Both the position numbers and the translations under genes were made by a program. From contig SVOZ01000004.1 of NCBI GenBank assembly GCA_015066115.1, positions 112,502 through 176,501 of the forward strand: 64,000 nt of DNA. Reading direction: 5' to 3'. The DNA comes from Oscillospiraceae bacterium. GTDB taxonomy: Bacteria > Bacillota > Clostridia > Oscillospirales > Ruminococcaceae. Position 1 is the first letter of the stretch. The number at the start of each line of letters is the position of its first letter. Under the pieces are notes generated by a model that saw only the letters and a program-made list of their open reading frames with translations, was not told where the DNA came from and ran no database searches. Of the stretch, positions 17,778 through 26,808 are shown piece by piece.

Positions 17778-18449
17778 ATGATTACAACCGTTCTTATTGA
17801 TATCGACGATACACTTATCGACTTTGACAAATCGGCAGAGGGTGCTATAAAACAGATGTTTGAAAAATACGGTTATCCCGTTTGCGACAACATCATGGAG
17901 ATTTATTACGAGATAAGCAGACCTCTTTGGGAAAAGGTCGGAAGAATGGAAATGACCGGAAATGAGCTAAGACGCATCCGCTGGCAGCTCATTTTAGACC
18001 GTCTCGGCATAGAAGGGGATGGAACCTCACTTGAAAGGGATTATCATCTTTTTCTTGCAGAGCAGTGGCCTCTTATAGATGGCGCGCGCGAGCTTGTTGA
18101 GTATCTTTCTTCAAAATACACCCTGTGTGCCGCCAGCAATGCTCCGAAAGACCAGCAGGGAGCAAGGCTTAAAGGAGCCGGACTCTTAAAATATTTCAGC
18201 TTTATTTTTGAATCGGGCGAGATTGGCTTTGATAAGCCGGTTTTAAGCTTTTTTAAGATCTGCCTAAAACGCGCCGGAAATGTAAAGCCTCAACAGGCTA
18301 TTATGATTGGCGACAATCCCGATGCTGATATTTTCGGAGGCAAAAATGCGGGAATGAAAACCTGCTTTTACAACCCTACTAATAAGCAAAACACCGCAAA
18401 TGCAGATTATGTTGTTTCGTCGCTTTCGGAAATTATGCAAATTTTATAA
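17778..18449 (+). CDS. HAD-superfamily hydrolase, YjjG-like
   Basis: 223 residues. Start placed at ATG 17778 rather than the track start, which lies inside rnfB; a GGAG in the rnfB end serves as binding site. HAD motifs are clear: IDIDDTLIDFDKSA (motif I aspartates), ASNAPKDQQ (motif II), GFDKPVLSFF (motif III lysine) and IGDNPDADIFGGKNAGM (motif IV). The helical cap and length match YjjG-type noncanonical nucleotide phosphatases, but the substrate is not shown by sequence. Transcribed as the last gene of the rnf operon. Confidence 0.88.
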   Translation: MITTVLIDIDDTLIDFDKSAEGAIKQMFEKYGYPVCDNIMEIYYEISRPLWEKVGRMEMTGNELRRIRWQLILDRLGIEGDGTSLERDYHLFLAEQWPLIDGARELVEYLSSKYTLCAASNAPKDQQGARLKGAGLLKYFSFIFESGEIGFDKPVLSFFKICLKRAGNVKPQQAIMIGDNPDADIFGGKNAGMKTCFYNPTNKQNTANADYVVSSLSEIMQIL

Positions 18450-18459
18450 AATCGCAATT

Positions 18460-18499
18460 TCAGAACAGCTTTGCATTTTAAGCTGTTCTGATTTTTTTT
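18460..18499 (+). terminator. Terminator of the rnf operon
   Basis: TCAGAACAGCTT and AAGCTGTTCTGA form a 12-bp perfect stem with an eight-base loop, followed by eight T. It lies 10 bases after the HAD gene. Confidence 0.95.
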
Positions 18500-18564
18500 G
18501 TTTTTTGCAACATTTTTCACTTTTAATTTTGCTTTTTATCTGCTATTATTTAATATTGGGTACG

Positions 18565-18671
18565 GTTTTGGAAAATATTTTTCCGAATTTTTGCATTTTG
18601 GCCAAAAAAATCCAAAAAATGTTGAAAAAATACATAAAATGTGCTTAAAAAGAGTGGAAAAAGCAAAAAAA
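18565..18671 (+). promoter_or_regulatory. Phased A/T tracts (bent DNA) upstream of glgC
   Basis: A series of T tracts (18566-18569, 18578-18582, 18588-18592, 18596-18599) and then A tracts (18604-18610, 18614-18619, 18625-18630, 18636-18639, 18647-18651, 18658-18662, 18665-18671) repeats mostly at 10-11 bases, one helical turn. Such phasing produces intrinsic curvature. It runs directly up to the glgC promoter. Small ORFs called here by the track are products of this biased sequence. Confidence 0.6.
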
Positions 18672-18683
18672 GTGATGTATAAT
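18655..18683 (+). promoter_or_regulatory. Promoter of the glycogen operon
   Basis: TGGAAA, 17 bases, TATAAT. The -10 is a perfect consensus; the -35 is weaker (four of six) and may be compensated by the A-tract region just upstream. It lies about 92 bases before the glgC start. Confidence 0.65.
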
Positions 18684-18775
18684 AAATATAACAGGCGCAT
18701 ACCATTTTGTTATTTTGAGAAATTCCCAAAACAGCAGACGATATAAACCTGAAAACGCGTTTAGGAGGCTCAATT

Positions 18776-19966
18776 ATGTATTTTCGCAAAAAGAACTGTG
18801 TAGCAATGATTTTGGCAGGAGGTCAAGGAAGCAGACTTATGGCACTTACCGAGAACACTGCAAAACCGGCAGTTCCTTTCGGAGGCAAGTATCGGCTTAT
18901 CGACTTTCCTCTTTCTAACTGCGTCAATTCGGGTATCGACACCGTCGGAATTTTGACACAGTATCAGCCTCTCCAATTAAATGAGTATATCGGAAACGGT
19001 ATGCCTTGGGGACTTAACAGCACAAACGGCGGAATTCATGTTCTCTCGCCGTATTCAAAGAGCGCCAGCTCTGAGTGGTATAAGGGAACTGCCAATGCCA
19101 TTTTCCAGAATATTTCGTTTATTGACCGTTATCAGCCTAAAAATGTGCTGATACTTTCGGGCGACCACATTTATAAAATGGACTATTCCAAAATGATGCG
19201 GTATCACAATAAAATGAAGGCAGACTGCACTATTGCGGTTTTGGATGTATCTCTTGAAGAGGCTTCCCGTTTCGGCATTATGAACACCGATGAGGACGGA
19301 AAGATCTTTGAGTTTGAGGAGAAGCCTAAAGAGCCTAAGAGCACCAAGGCATCCATGGGAATTTACATATTCCGATGGGAAGTTTTAAAGAAATATCTCA
19401 TTTCGGATAATGAGGATCCAAATTCAAGCAACGATTTCGGTAAAAACATTATTCCGCGTCTTATTGAGGACGGCTATAGCCTTTATGCTTATTCCTTTAA
19501 GGGCTATTGGAAGGATGTCGGAACAATCGATAGCCTCTGGCAGTCAAATATGGATATCCTGGGAGAAAACCCCGAGCTTGATATGCGCGAGAAGGAAAAT
19601 CGCATTTATGCAAGAAACTATGCAAATCCCTCAAGCTTTATATCAAAGGATGCCGACATCGAAAATTCCTTTGTTGCCGAGGGAAGCACGGTTTACGGAA
19701 AGGTGCACAATTCAATCATCTCAACAGGCTGCGTTATCGAAAAGGACGCCGAGATCTATAACAGCTTTGTTATGCCAAACACTGTTATTGAAAAAAGTTC
19801 GGTTATAAAATATGCTATAATCGGCGAGGACACCGTTGTTCACGCCAATTCAAAGATCGGTGACAATCCTGAATTTTATGAGAAAAACAAGTGGGGAATT
19901 GCGGTTGTCGGAAAGGACCGTGAGGTTCCCCAGAACGAAATAATTCTTCCTAAAGAGGTATACTGA
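18776..19966 (+). CDS. glgC: Glucose-1-phosphate adenylyltransferase, catalytic subunit
   Basis: Makes ADP-glucose from ATP and glucose-1-phosphate, the first committed step of glycogen synthesis. 396 residues. The nucleotide-binding motif [28 protein letters not shown] is intact, as are the substrate-binding blocks [23 protein letters not shown] and [10 protein letters not shown]. The C-terminal left-handed beta-helix repeats follow from about residue 280. TTTAGGAGGC precedes the ATG. GlgD follows after 19 bases, as in other Firmicutes where the two form a heterotetramer. Confidence 0.97.
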   Translation: MYFRKKNCVAMILAGGQGSRLMALTENTAKPAVPFGGKYRLIDFPLSNCVNSGIDTVGILTQYQPLQLNEYIGNGMPWGLNSTNGGIHVLSPYSKSASSEWYKGTANAIFQNISFIDRYQPKNVLILSGDHIYKMDYSKMMRYHNKMKADCTIAVLDVSLEEASRFGIMNTDEDGKIFEFEEKPKEPKSTKASMGIYIFRWEVLKKYLISDNEDPNSSNDFGKNIIPRLIEDGYSLYAYSFKGYWKDVGTIDSLWQSNMDILGENPELDMREKENRIYARNYANPSSFISKDADIENSFVAEGSTVYGKVHNSIISTGCVIEKDAEIYNSFVMPNTVIEKSSVIKYAIIGEDTVVHANSKIGDNPEFYEKNKWGIAVVGKDREVPQNEIILPKEVY

Positions 19967-19985
19967 CGAGAAAGGAAAAATCGCT

Positions 19986-21098
19986 ATGAAAGCAATGGGT
20001 GTTGTTTTTTCAAATATTTATGACAGCTCGCTTGGTGAGCTTACCAACTACAGAACGGTGTCCTCTCTTCCTTTCGGCGGAAGATACCGTCAGATAGACT
20101 TTGTTCTGTCAAACATGTCCAACTCGGGCATCTATAATATCGGACTTATCACAAAGTATAATTACCGCTCGCTTATGGATCATCTCGGCTCTTGTACAGA
20201 GTGGGATCTAAACCGTAAAAACGAAGGCCTTGTTATCCTGCCGCCCTTTGCAAGCGGACATACCGGAGTTTATAAGGGCAAGCTTGAGGCACTCTATTCG
20301 GCGGTTTCATTTATTGATAATTCAAACTATGACTATGTTGTTGTTTCGGATTCAACGGTGCTTTGTAATATAAACCTTCGCGATGCCATCGAGCAGCACG
20401 TTGCATCGGGCGTTGACGTAACTGCTGTTTGCAACAAGGAAAAGGCAGACGGCAAAAAGCATCCGCTTATTTTAAATGCAAATTCAAAGGGCAATGCCAC
20501 AAGCCTGCTTATAGACTCAGAGGCAGAAAAAGGTTCGCTTGTCGGAATGGGAATGTTTATTTTCGGCAGAGAGATGCTTGTTGCCGCTATAAAAGAATGC
20601 TATGCCAAAGGATACGTTCACTTAGAGCGCGATTTTATCCAGCGCGCCTTTAATGAAAAAAGAATAAAGGTCGGCACATATAAGTTTGACGGCGTTGTTT
20701 TAAGAAATGAGGACATCAAGAGTTATTATCATAATAATATGAAACTGCTTGACGAAAAGGTTAGAAAAGGGCTGTTCTTAAAGGATGCTCCTATCTACAC
20801 CAAGGTGCGTGACGAAATACCCACATATTACGGAAAAGGCTCCAAAGTATGCGATTGCTTACTTGCTGACGGTTGCACCTTGCAAGGAAACGCAAAAAGG
20901 AGTATAATGTTCCGTGGAGTTACTGTAGGCGAGGGTGCCGAGGTGCAGGAAAGCATTGTTATGCAGGGCACCAAGATAGGTAAAGGCGCCAAACTTAAGT
21001 GTGTAATTCTTGATAAAAATGTAACTGTAAGCGATGGGGCGGTACTTATAGGAACCCCAGAGCACCCCGTTATTGTTAAAAAAGGAGAAACTGTATGA
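19986..21098 (+). CDS. glgD: Glucose-1-phosphate adenylyltransferase regulatory subunit GlgD
   Basis: 370 residues, homologous to GlgC (FGGRYRQIDFVLSNMSNSGIYNIGLITKY) but lacking the GGxGxRL nucleotide motif: the equivalent N-terminus reads MGVVFSNIYDSSLGELT. That loss is characteristic of GlgD, the non-catalytic or weakly catalytic partner that modulates GlgC in Firmicutes. The beta-helix C-terminal domain is retained. Overlaps glgA by four bases. GAAAGGAAAA serves as binding site. Confidence 0.95.
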   Translation: MKAMGVVFSNIYDSSLGELTNYRTVSSLPFGGRYRQIDFVLSNMSNSGIYNIGLITKYNYRSLMDHLGSCTEWDLNRKNEGLVILPPFASGHTGVYKGKLEALYSAVSFIDNSNYDYVVVSDSTVLCNINLRDAIEQHVASGVDVTAVCNKEKADGKKHPLILNANSKGNATSLLIDSEAEKGSLVGMGMFIFGREMLVAAIKECYAKGYVHLERDFIQRAFNEKRIKVGTYKFDGVVLRNEDIKSYYHNNMKLLDEKVRKGLFLKDAPIYTKVRDEIPTYYGKGSKVCDCLLADGCTLQGNAKRSIMFRGVTVGEGAEVQESIVMQGTKIGKGAKLKCVILDKNVTVSDGAVLIGTPEHPVIVKKGETV

Positions 21099-22531
21099 AA
21101 ATTGTCTTCACAGCAAGTGAAGCGGCACCGTTTTTAAAAACGGGCGGCCTCGGAGATGTTGCAGGAGCACTTCCCGAAGTGCTTTCAAAAATAAAGGGCA
21201 ATGAGGTTTGCGTATTTCTGCCGTACTATAAAAAAATCAAACAAAACCCCGAAATTGAAACCGAATTTGTAAAAAGCTTTGCGGTAAATCTTTCGTGGAG
21301 AGCTCAGCATGTCGGTGTTTTTAAATTAAAAAGCAGAAAAAAGAAGCTTAAAGTTTATTTTATCGACAATGAGTATTACTTCGGCAGAGACAGCATTTAC
21401 GGCGACGGTGACGACGGCGAGAGATTTGCTTATTTCTCAAAGGCTATTTTAGAGTCGCTTGTCGAGCTTAATATCCGCCCCGACGTAATTCATCTAAATG
21501 ACTGGCAAACTGCTCTTGTTCCCATATTCTTAAACACCTTTTATCTTGAGGCTCTGGGAAATATCAAAACTGTATTTACGATACATAACATTGAATACCA
21601 AGGCAAGGCAGATCCATATTTTCTCTGCGACACTCTGGGACTCCCTGAGGAGCGCACAGATACAATGATATTCGATGGCTGTGTAAACTTTATGAAGGGC
21701 GCCATACTAACCTGTGACGCCCTCACAACCGTTTCAAAAACCTATGCAAACGAAATTCGTTATCCTTATTTTGCACATGGACTGTCACAGGTCATAGAGG
21801 AGCACGCCTTTAAGCTTAGCGGCATAGTAAACGGAATTAACACCGAGGTCTATGACCCGAATAGTGATAAGGCGCTGTGCGCAAACTATAGCTTGCAAAC
21901 GGCTCAAAAAGGTAAGGCAGAAAACAAGCGCGCCCTTCAGCGCCGCTTAGGGCTGCCTGAGCGCGAGGATGTTGCCGTTATCGGTATGGTAACAAGGCTT
22001 GTTTCCCATAAAGGGCTTGACTTGATTTGCGCCGTAGCCGAGGAGCTTATGCATTGGGATATTCAGCTTGTAATTGTCGGCACAGGCGACGCTGTTTATG
22101 AAAACCGTCTGCGCGCAGTTGCCCAGAGAAATCCCGACAAGTTTTCGTTAAACCTTTGCTTTGACTCGGCATTAGCTTCACAGATATATGCCTCGTCAGA
22201 TATATATCTTATGCCGTCTAAGAGTGAGCCCTGCGGCCTTTCTCAGCTTATCGCCATGCGATATGGCACAATCCCTGTTGTTAATGCAACGGGCGGCCTT
22301 AAAGATACCGTTATTCCCTATGATGAAACAACAGGCGAGGGAGTCGGATTTACCTTCCAAAGCTTTAACTGCGATGATATGCTTGATGCACTGCGGCGCG
22401 CGCTGTCTGTTTACGGCGGCGATAAAGAAGGCTGGCAGAAAATCGTTAAAAATGCTATGCTTCGCTCTTCTTCGTGGGATGAGAGCGCAAAGGAATATAC
22501 TAAATTGTACAATGATCTTGTGATAAAATAG
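21095..22531 (+). CDS. glgA: Glycogen synthase (GT5)
   Basis: 478 residues, the normal length for bacterial ADP-glucose-dependent glycogen synthases. The ADP-glucose-binding motif KTGGLGDVAGALPEVL is at residue 15, VIHLNDWQTALVP follows, and the C-terminal GT-B domain has SKSEPCGLSQLIAMRYGTIPVVNATGGLKDTV with the catalytic E-x7-E-type segment. Extends alpha-1,4-glucan chains. Coupled to glgD by overlap. Confidence 0.97.
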   Translation: MKIVFTASEAAPFLKTGGLGDVAGALPEVLSKIKGNEVCVFLPYYKKIKQNPEIETEFVKSFAVNLSWRAQHVGVFKLKSRKKKLKVYFIDNEYYFGRDSIYGDGDDGERFAYFSKAILESLVELNIRPDVIHLNDWQTALVPIFLNTFYLEALGNIKTVFTIHNIEYQGKADPYFLCDTLGLPEERTDTMIFDGCVNFMKGAILTCDALTTVSKTYANEIRYPYFAHGLSQVIEEHAFKLSGIVNGINTEVYDPNSDKALCANYSLQTAQKGKAENKRALQRRLGLPEREDVAVIGMVTRLVSHKGLDLICAVAEELMHWDIQLVIVGTGDAVYENRLRAVAQRNPDKFSLNLCFDSALASQIYASSDIYLMPSKSEPCGLSQLIAMRYGTIPVVNATGGLKDTVIPYDETTGEGVGFTFQSFNCDDMLDALRRALSVYGGDKEGWQKIVKNAMLRSSSWDESAKEYTKLYNDLVIK

Positions 22532-22558
22532 TCCCAAGTGTAAATAAAGGAGAACTCT

Positions 22559-24967
22559 ATGCAAATCAAAAAAAGCGACTTACTTTTAAAACTCAACGAA
22601 ACCTCTGTTCGTCTTTTTAGTTGTAACCTTTCTGAAACAACCGAGAAACAGGCGTATAAAGTGGTTTGTACCGTGCTTTGTGAAATGCTTGCAAAGCAGA
22701 GAAAACAGTTTCAGGACAGTTACCTTGAAAAAGAAAGAAAACAGGTTTACTATATGTCGCTGGAATTTCTTGTCGGCACCTCGCTTAGAAACAATCTCTT
22801 TAATTTAGGCGTTGAAAAAACCTTCCGCTCTGTTTTAAAGGACCAGGGCTTTGATATAGAAAACCTTTATGAGCTCGACCCCGACGCAGGCCTTGGAAAC
22901 GGCGGCTTAGGCCGTCTCGCTTCCTGCTATATGGACTGCTTAACAGGCCTTGAATATCCTGCAACAGGCTTTTCGATAAGATACGAATTCGGAATTTTCA
23001 AGCAGAAGATCATTGACGGCTGGCAGATGGAATTTCCTGATAACTGGCTTGAGCGCGGCGAGGTCTGGCTCCAGCCAAGACAGGACGAAAGCTACGAGAT
23101 CAAGTTTGGCGGAAAGGTTAGCGAGTGGAACGATAACGGCCAGTTTAAAACCGCTCAGACCGATTATCAGAGCGTTATCGCCGTGCCCTATGATCTATAT
23201 ATTTCGGGCTATAACTGCAAGGCGGTAAATAAGCTTGTGCTCTGGCGCGCTCAGGTTCCCGGATTTGATATGAGTGCCTTTTCAAGAGGCGATTATGTCC
23301 GCTCGCTTGAGCAGAACACCATGGCGGAGGTAATCTCCAAGGTGCTCTATCCTGCCGATAATCACGTTGAAGGCAAAAGACTCAGACTTCGCCAGCAGTA
23401 TCTTCTTGTGTCGGCATCTCTGCAGAGCATTTTAAACAGCCATCTTAAAAAGTACGGCACCCTTGAAAACCTTTCGGATAAGGTTGCTATTCACATTAAC
23501 GACACACACCCTGCCCTCTGCGTTCCCGAGCTTATGCGCATTTTAATGGATGAACACGGCTATTCTTGGGACAGAGCCTGGGAGATAACCTGCAAAACCC
23601 TCTCTTACACCAACCATACCGTTATGAGTGAGGCGCTCGAGCGCTGGAGTGAGTGGCTCTTTAAGGAGCAGCTCCCGAGAATTTACGCCATAGTTGTTGA
23701 AATAAACCGCCGCCTCTTAGAGCAGCTTAACGCTGTTTATGCAGGCGACTATGGCAAAATAAACTATATGGCAGTTATAGGTGACGGCGAGGTGCGTATG
23801 GCAAACCTTTGTCTTGCCGCCTGCCACACCGTAAACGGCGTTTCCCGCCTGCACACCGAGATATTAAAGGACAGCATCTTCCACGATTACTATGTTCTTA
23901 ATAACGACCGTTTTATAAACGTTACAAACGGCATTGCCTACAGGCGCTGGCTCTGTCAGGCAAACCCTGCACTCACAGGCCTTATTTCCGAGCTTATCGG
24001 CGATAAGTTTATGAAGGATGCCGAACATCTTTCAGACCTCTTGAAGTTTAAAGATGACAAGAGCGTTCTAAATAGGCTTTACGAGATAAAGCGTCAGAAT
24101 AAGGTAAACCTTGCGCATCAGATAGCAAAGCGCAACGGAATAAATGTTGATCCTAATTCCCTTTTCGATGTTCAGATAAAGCGCCTTCACGAATATAAGC
24201 GCCAGCTTTTAAACGTCCTGCAGATACTTTATATGTACAACCGCATAAAAGCCCATCCCAACGAGGAATTTGTGCCGAGAACCTTTGTTTTCGGTGCCAA
24301 GGCTTCGGCAGGCTACGACCTTGCAAAGCAGATAATCAGTCTTATCTCTGCGGTTTCTGACTTTATTAATGCCGATCCTCAGGTAAGGGATAAGATAAAG
24401 GTTGTCTTTATGGAGGACTACAAGGTTTCGCTCGCTGAGCACATCATTCCTGCCGCTGAAATTTCCGAGCAGATCTCAACCGCGGGAAAAGAAGCTTCGG
24501 GAACAGGTAATATGAAGCTTATGATAAACGGCGCGGTAACTCTGGGAACCCTTGACGGCGCAAATGTTGAGATAGCTGAGCAGGTCGGAAGAGATAATAT
24601 CTTTATCTTCGGAATGACGGTTGAAGAGGTCAATGCTCTTTGGCGCCGCGGATATAATCCCTACGATTTCTTAAATGCCGATCCCGAGCTTCGCGAGATT
24701 ATAAATATGCTCACCTCGGGAGTTCTCGGTAAGAGATTTGACAGCATTGCGGCATCCCTGCTTACAAACCGTTACGGTGTTGCCGATCAGTATATGACCA
24801 TTGCTGATTTCGGCGACTATAAGAGAGCACAGCGCGATGTTTCCGAGGTTTACAAAAACCGCGAGAAATTTATGCAGATGTCGCTTGCAAACATTGCGGG
24901 CGCAGGAATTTTCTCTGCCGACAGAGCAGTTAAAGAATATGCAGATAAGATTTGGATGTTAAAATAA
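22559..24967 (+). CDS. glgP: Glycogen/starch phosphorylase (GT35)
   Basis: Releases glucose-1-phosphate from alpha-1,4-glucan chains using PLP. 802 residues. Family blocks: DAGLGNGGLGRLASCYMDCL near residue 107, HINDTHPALCVPELMR, FDVQIKRLHEYKRQLLN and the PLP-lysine segment EASGTGNMKLMINGAVTLGTLDGANVE. It sits in the same unit as the synthetic genes, so storage and mobilisation are coexpressed. A second paralogue lies at 42702. The stop overlaps the next start (TAATG). Confidence 0.97.
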   Translation: MQIKKSDLLLKLNETSVRLFSCNLSETTEKQAYKVVCTVLCEMLAKQRKQFQDSYLEKERKQVYYMSLEFLVGTSLRNNLFNLGVEKTFRSVLKDQGFDIENLYELDPDAGLGNGGLGRLASCYMDCLTGLEYPATGFSIRYEFGIFKQKIIDGWQMEFPDNWLERGEVWLQPRQDESYEIKFGGKVSEWNDNGQFKTAQTDYQSVIAVPYDLYISGYNCKAVNKLVLWRAQVPGFDMSAFSRGDYVRSLEQNTMAEVISKVLYPADNHVEGKRLRLRQQYLLVSASLQSILNSHLKKYGTLENLSDKVAIHINDTHPALCVPELMRILMDEHGYSWDRAWEITCKTLSYTNHTVMSEALERWSEWLFKEQLPRIYAIVVEINRRLLEQLNAVYAGDYGKINYMAVIGDGEVRMANLCLAACHTVNGVSRLHTEILKDSIFHDYYVLNNDRFINVTNGIAYRRWLCQANPALTGLISELIGDKFMKDAEHLSDLLKFKDDKSVLNRLYEIKRQNKVNLAHQIAKRNGINVDPNSLFDVQIKRLHEYKRQLLNVLQILYMYNRIKAHPNEEFVPRTFVFGAKASAGYDLAKQIISLISAVSDFINADPQVRDKIKVVFMEDYKVSLAEHIIPAAEISEQISTAGKEASGTGNMKLMINGAVTLGTLDGANVEIAEQVGRDNIFIFGMTVEEVNALWRRGYNPYDFLNADPELREIINMLTSGVLGKRFDSIAASLLTNRYGVADQYMTIADFGDYKRAQRDVSEVYKNREKFMQMSLANIAGAGIFSADRAVKEYADKIWMLK

Positions 24968-26790
24968 TGCGGATATTATTTGATAGTAAAAGCCCTCTCC
25001 ATAAAAAGCCGTTTGGCGTTTTAAGAGAGGGAGAAGGCTGCAGTGTGAGCGTTCATATTCCGCTTCACTGCAAAACAACATCGGTTAAAATTGAGCTTTT
25101 TAAGGAAGACGGCGGCTTTTTTGCCGCCTTTTTCCTGTTTCATCAAAATAACCAAAACGACTATGAGATCTGGAGCGGTGATTTTTCACTGTCCTGTGCA
25201 GGCCTGTATTTTTACAGGTTTTATATCACAACACAGGAGGGCGAATTTGCGCTCTTTAAAGAGGGAGAGCGCGACACCAATATGGGAGCGGGCGCGCTTT
25301 GGCAGCTTTCCTGTATCCCTCAGGATTTTCACACTCCCGATTTTTTCAAAGGCAAGGTTATGTATCAGATTTTTCCCGACCGCTTTTTTAAATGGGGAGA
25401 TTGCGACTTAAAAGGCAAATTAGAGCCATACTATATTCATTCCGATACAAAGGACATTCCCGATTTTCGCCCAAATGAGAGCGGCGAGGTCAAGAACTGT
25501 GACTTTTTCGGGGGAAATTTAAATGGAATTGCAAAAAAATTAGGCTACCTTAAAAGCCTCGGAGTTTCGGTAATTTACCTAAACCCCATTTTTAAGGCCT
25601 ACTCTAATCATAGATATGACACCGCCGATTACAAAAAAATCGACGAAATGTTAGGAAGCGAGCAGGATTTTGTCGCTTTTTGCAAAAAAGCCCACCTTTT
25701 TGGAATAAAAGTAATTTTGGACGGAGTTTTTTCCCACACAGGCAGTAACAGCATTTATTTTAACAGCGCGATTTCCGACCCTAATTCGCCTTACCGCGAG
25801 TGGTACGATTTTAAGGATTACCCCGTCGATTACACTTCGTGGTGGGGAATAAGAACTCTGCCCTGCGTAAACGAAATGAATGACAAATACAGGGAGTTTA
25901 TCATAGGCGGTGAGGACAGCGTTATCGCCCATTGGCTTTCGCTTGGAGCGGACGGCTTTAGACTTGACGTTGCCGATGAGCTTCCCGATGAGTTTATAAA
26001 AGAGCTGCGTACCCGCCTTAAAGAGATTAAGCCCGACGCCCTTTTGATAGGCGAGGTCTGGGAGGACGCTTCAAACAAAGTAAGCTATTCTCGCCGCCGA
26101 AAATATTTTACAGACGGCGAGCTTGACAGCACAATGAATTATCCCTTCCGCTCTGCCATTATTGATTTTGTAAGCGGCGCTGATAACGGCGGCGGATTTG
26201 CATCCCAGATTATGACGATAGCTGAAAACTATCCGAGAGAGGTGCTTTTCTGCCTTATGAACAGCCTTTCAACCCACGACACTCCGAGAATTCTCTCGGT
26301 TTTAAGCGGCGTCAGAGCCCCCGCAACTAAAGACGAAAGGGCGACCTTTACCCTTTCTGAAAGCGAGCTTGCCCTTGCAGAAGCAAGGCTTAAATGTGCG
26401 GCATTTTTGCAGTTTGTCTTGCCGGGAATGCCCTGCATCTATTACGGCGACGAAATTGGAACTCAAGGCTTTGAGGACCCCTTCTGCCGCAGCTTTTTTG
26501 ATTGGGAGAGGTCAGAAAAAAATGAGCTTAGAGAGTTTTATAAAAAGCTCTGCGCGCTTAGAAACAAAAGCGAACCCTTAAAGCAGGGCGATGTTTTTGC
26601 AGAAAAATATGCGGATGGAATTTTGCGTATCGAAAGACGCCTTAAAAATAAAAAGGCGACAGCATTTGTAAACTGCTCTGATAAGGGCATAAATGTGTCG
26701 GCAGAGGGAAAACCCGTATTATCCTTAAACGCCGAGCATGGCAAGCAGATAACCTTAGATCCATTAGGCTTCATTCTTTTTGAAAAGTAA
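24967..26790 (+). CDS. Glycoside hydrolase family 13 (neopullulanase/cyclomaltodextrinase-like)
   Basis: 607 residues; start placed at ATG 24967, which overlaps the glgP stop, rather than the upstream track start. An N-terminal domain of about 120 residues resembles CBM34-type modules; the GH13 barrel follows with MYQIFPDRFF, DGVFSHTG, GADGFRLDVADE (nucleophile about D334), LIGEVWED (acid/base about E363) and LSTHDTPR (D438). No signal peptide is seen, so it probably acts on intracellular glycogen or maltodextrins, opening branches or rings left by GlgP. It could also be an alpha-amylase; the exact bond cannot be read. Confidence 0.9.
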   Translation: MRILFDSKSPLHKKPFGVLREGEGCSVSVHIPLHCKTTSVKIELFKEDGGFFAAFFLFHQNNQNDYEIWSGDFSLSCAGLYFYRFYITTQEGEFALFKEGERDTNMGAGALWQLSCIPQDFHTPDFFKGKVMYQIFPDRFFKWGDCDLKGKLEPYYIHSDTKDIPDFRPNESGEVKNCDFFGGNLNGIAKKLGYLKSLGVSVIYLNPIFKAYSNHRYDTADYKKIDEMLGSEQDFVAFCKKAHLFGIKVILDGVFSHTGSNSIYFNSAISDPNSPYREWYDFKDYPVDYTSWWGIRTLPCVNEMNDKYREFIIGGEDSVIAHWLSLGADGFRLDVADELPDEFIKELRTRLKEIKPDALLIGEVWEDASNKVSYSRRRKYFTDGELDSTMNYPFRSAIIDFVSGADNGGGFASQIMTIAENYPREVLFCLMNSLSTHDTPRILSVLSGVRAPATKDERATFTLSESELALAEARLKCAAFLQFVLPGMPCIYYGDEIGTQGFEDPFCRSFFDWERSEKNELREFYKKLCALRNKSEPLKQGDVFAEKYADGILRIERRLKNKKATAFVNCSDKGINVSAEGKPVLSLNAEHGKQITLDPLGFILFEK

Positions 26791-26808
26791 TTAAAGGGAG
26801 GTGTAAAA

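Noticed and set aside
18400-18746. Small plus-strand ORFs (82 residues each) upstream of glgC
   Set aside because: They run through a terminator and phased A/T tracts; the phenylalanine/lysine-rich translations reflect base composition, not a protein.
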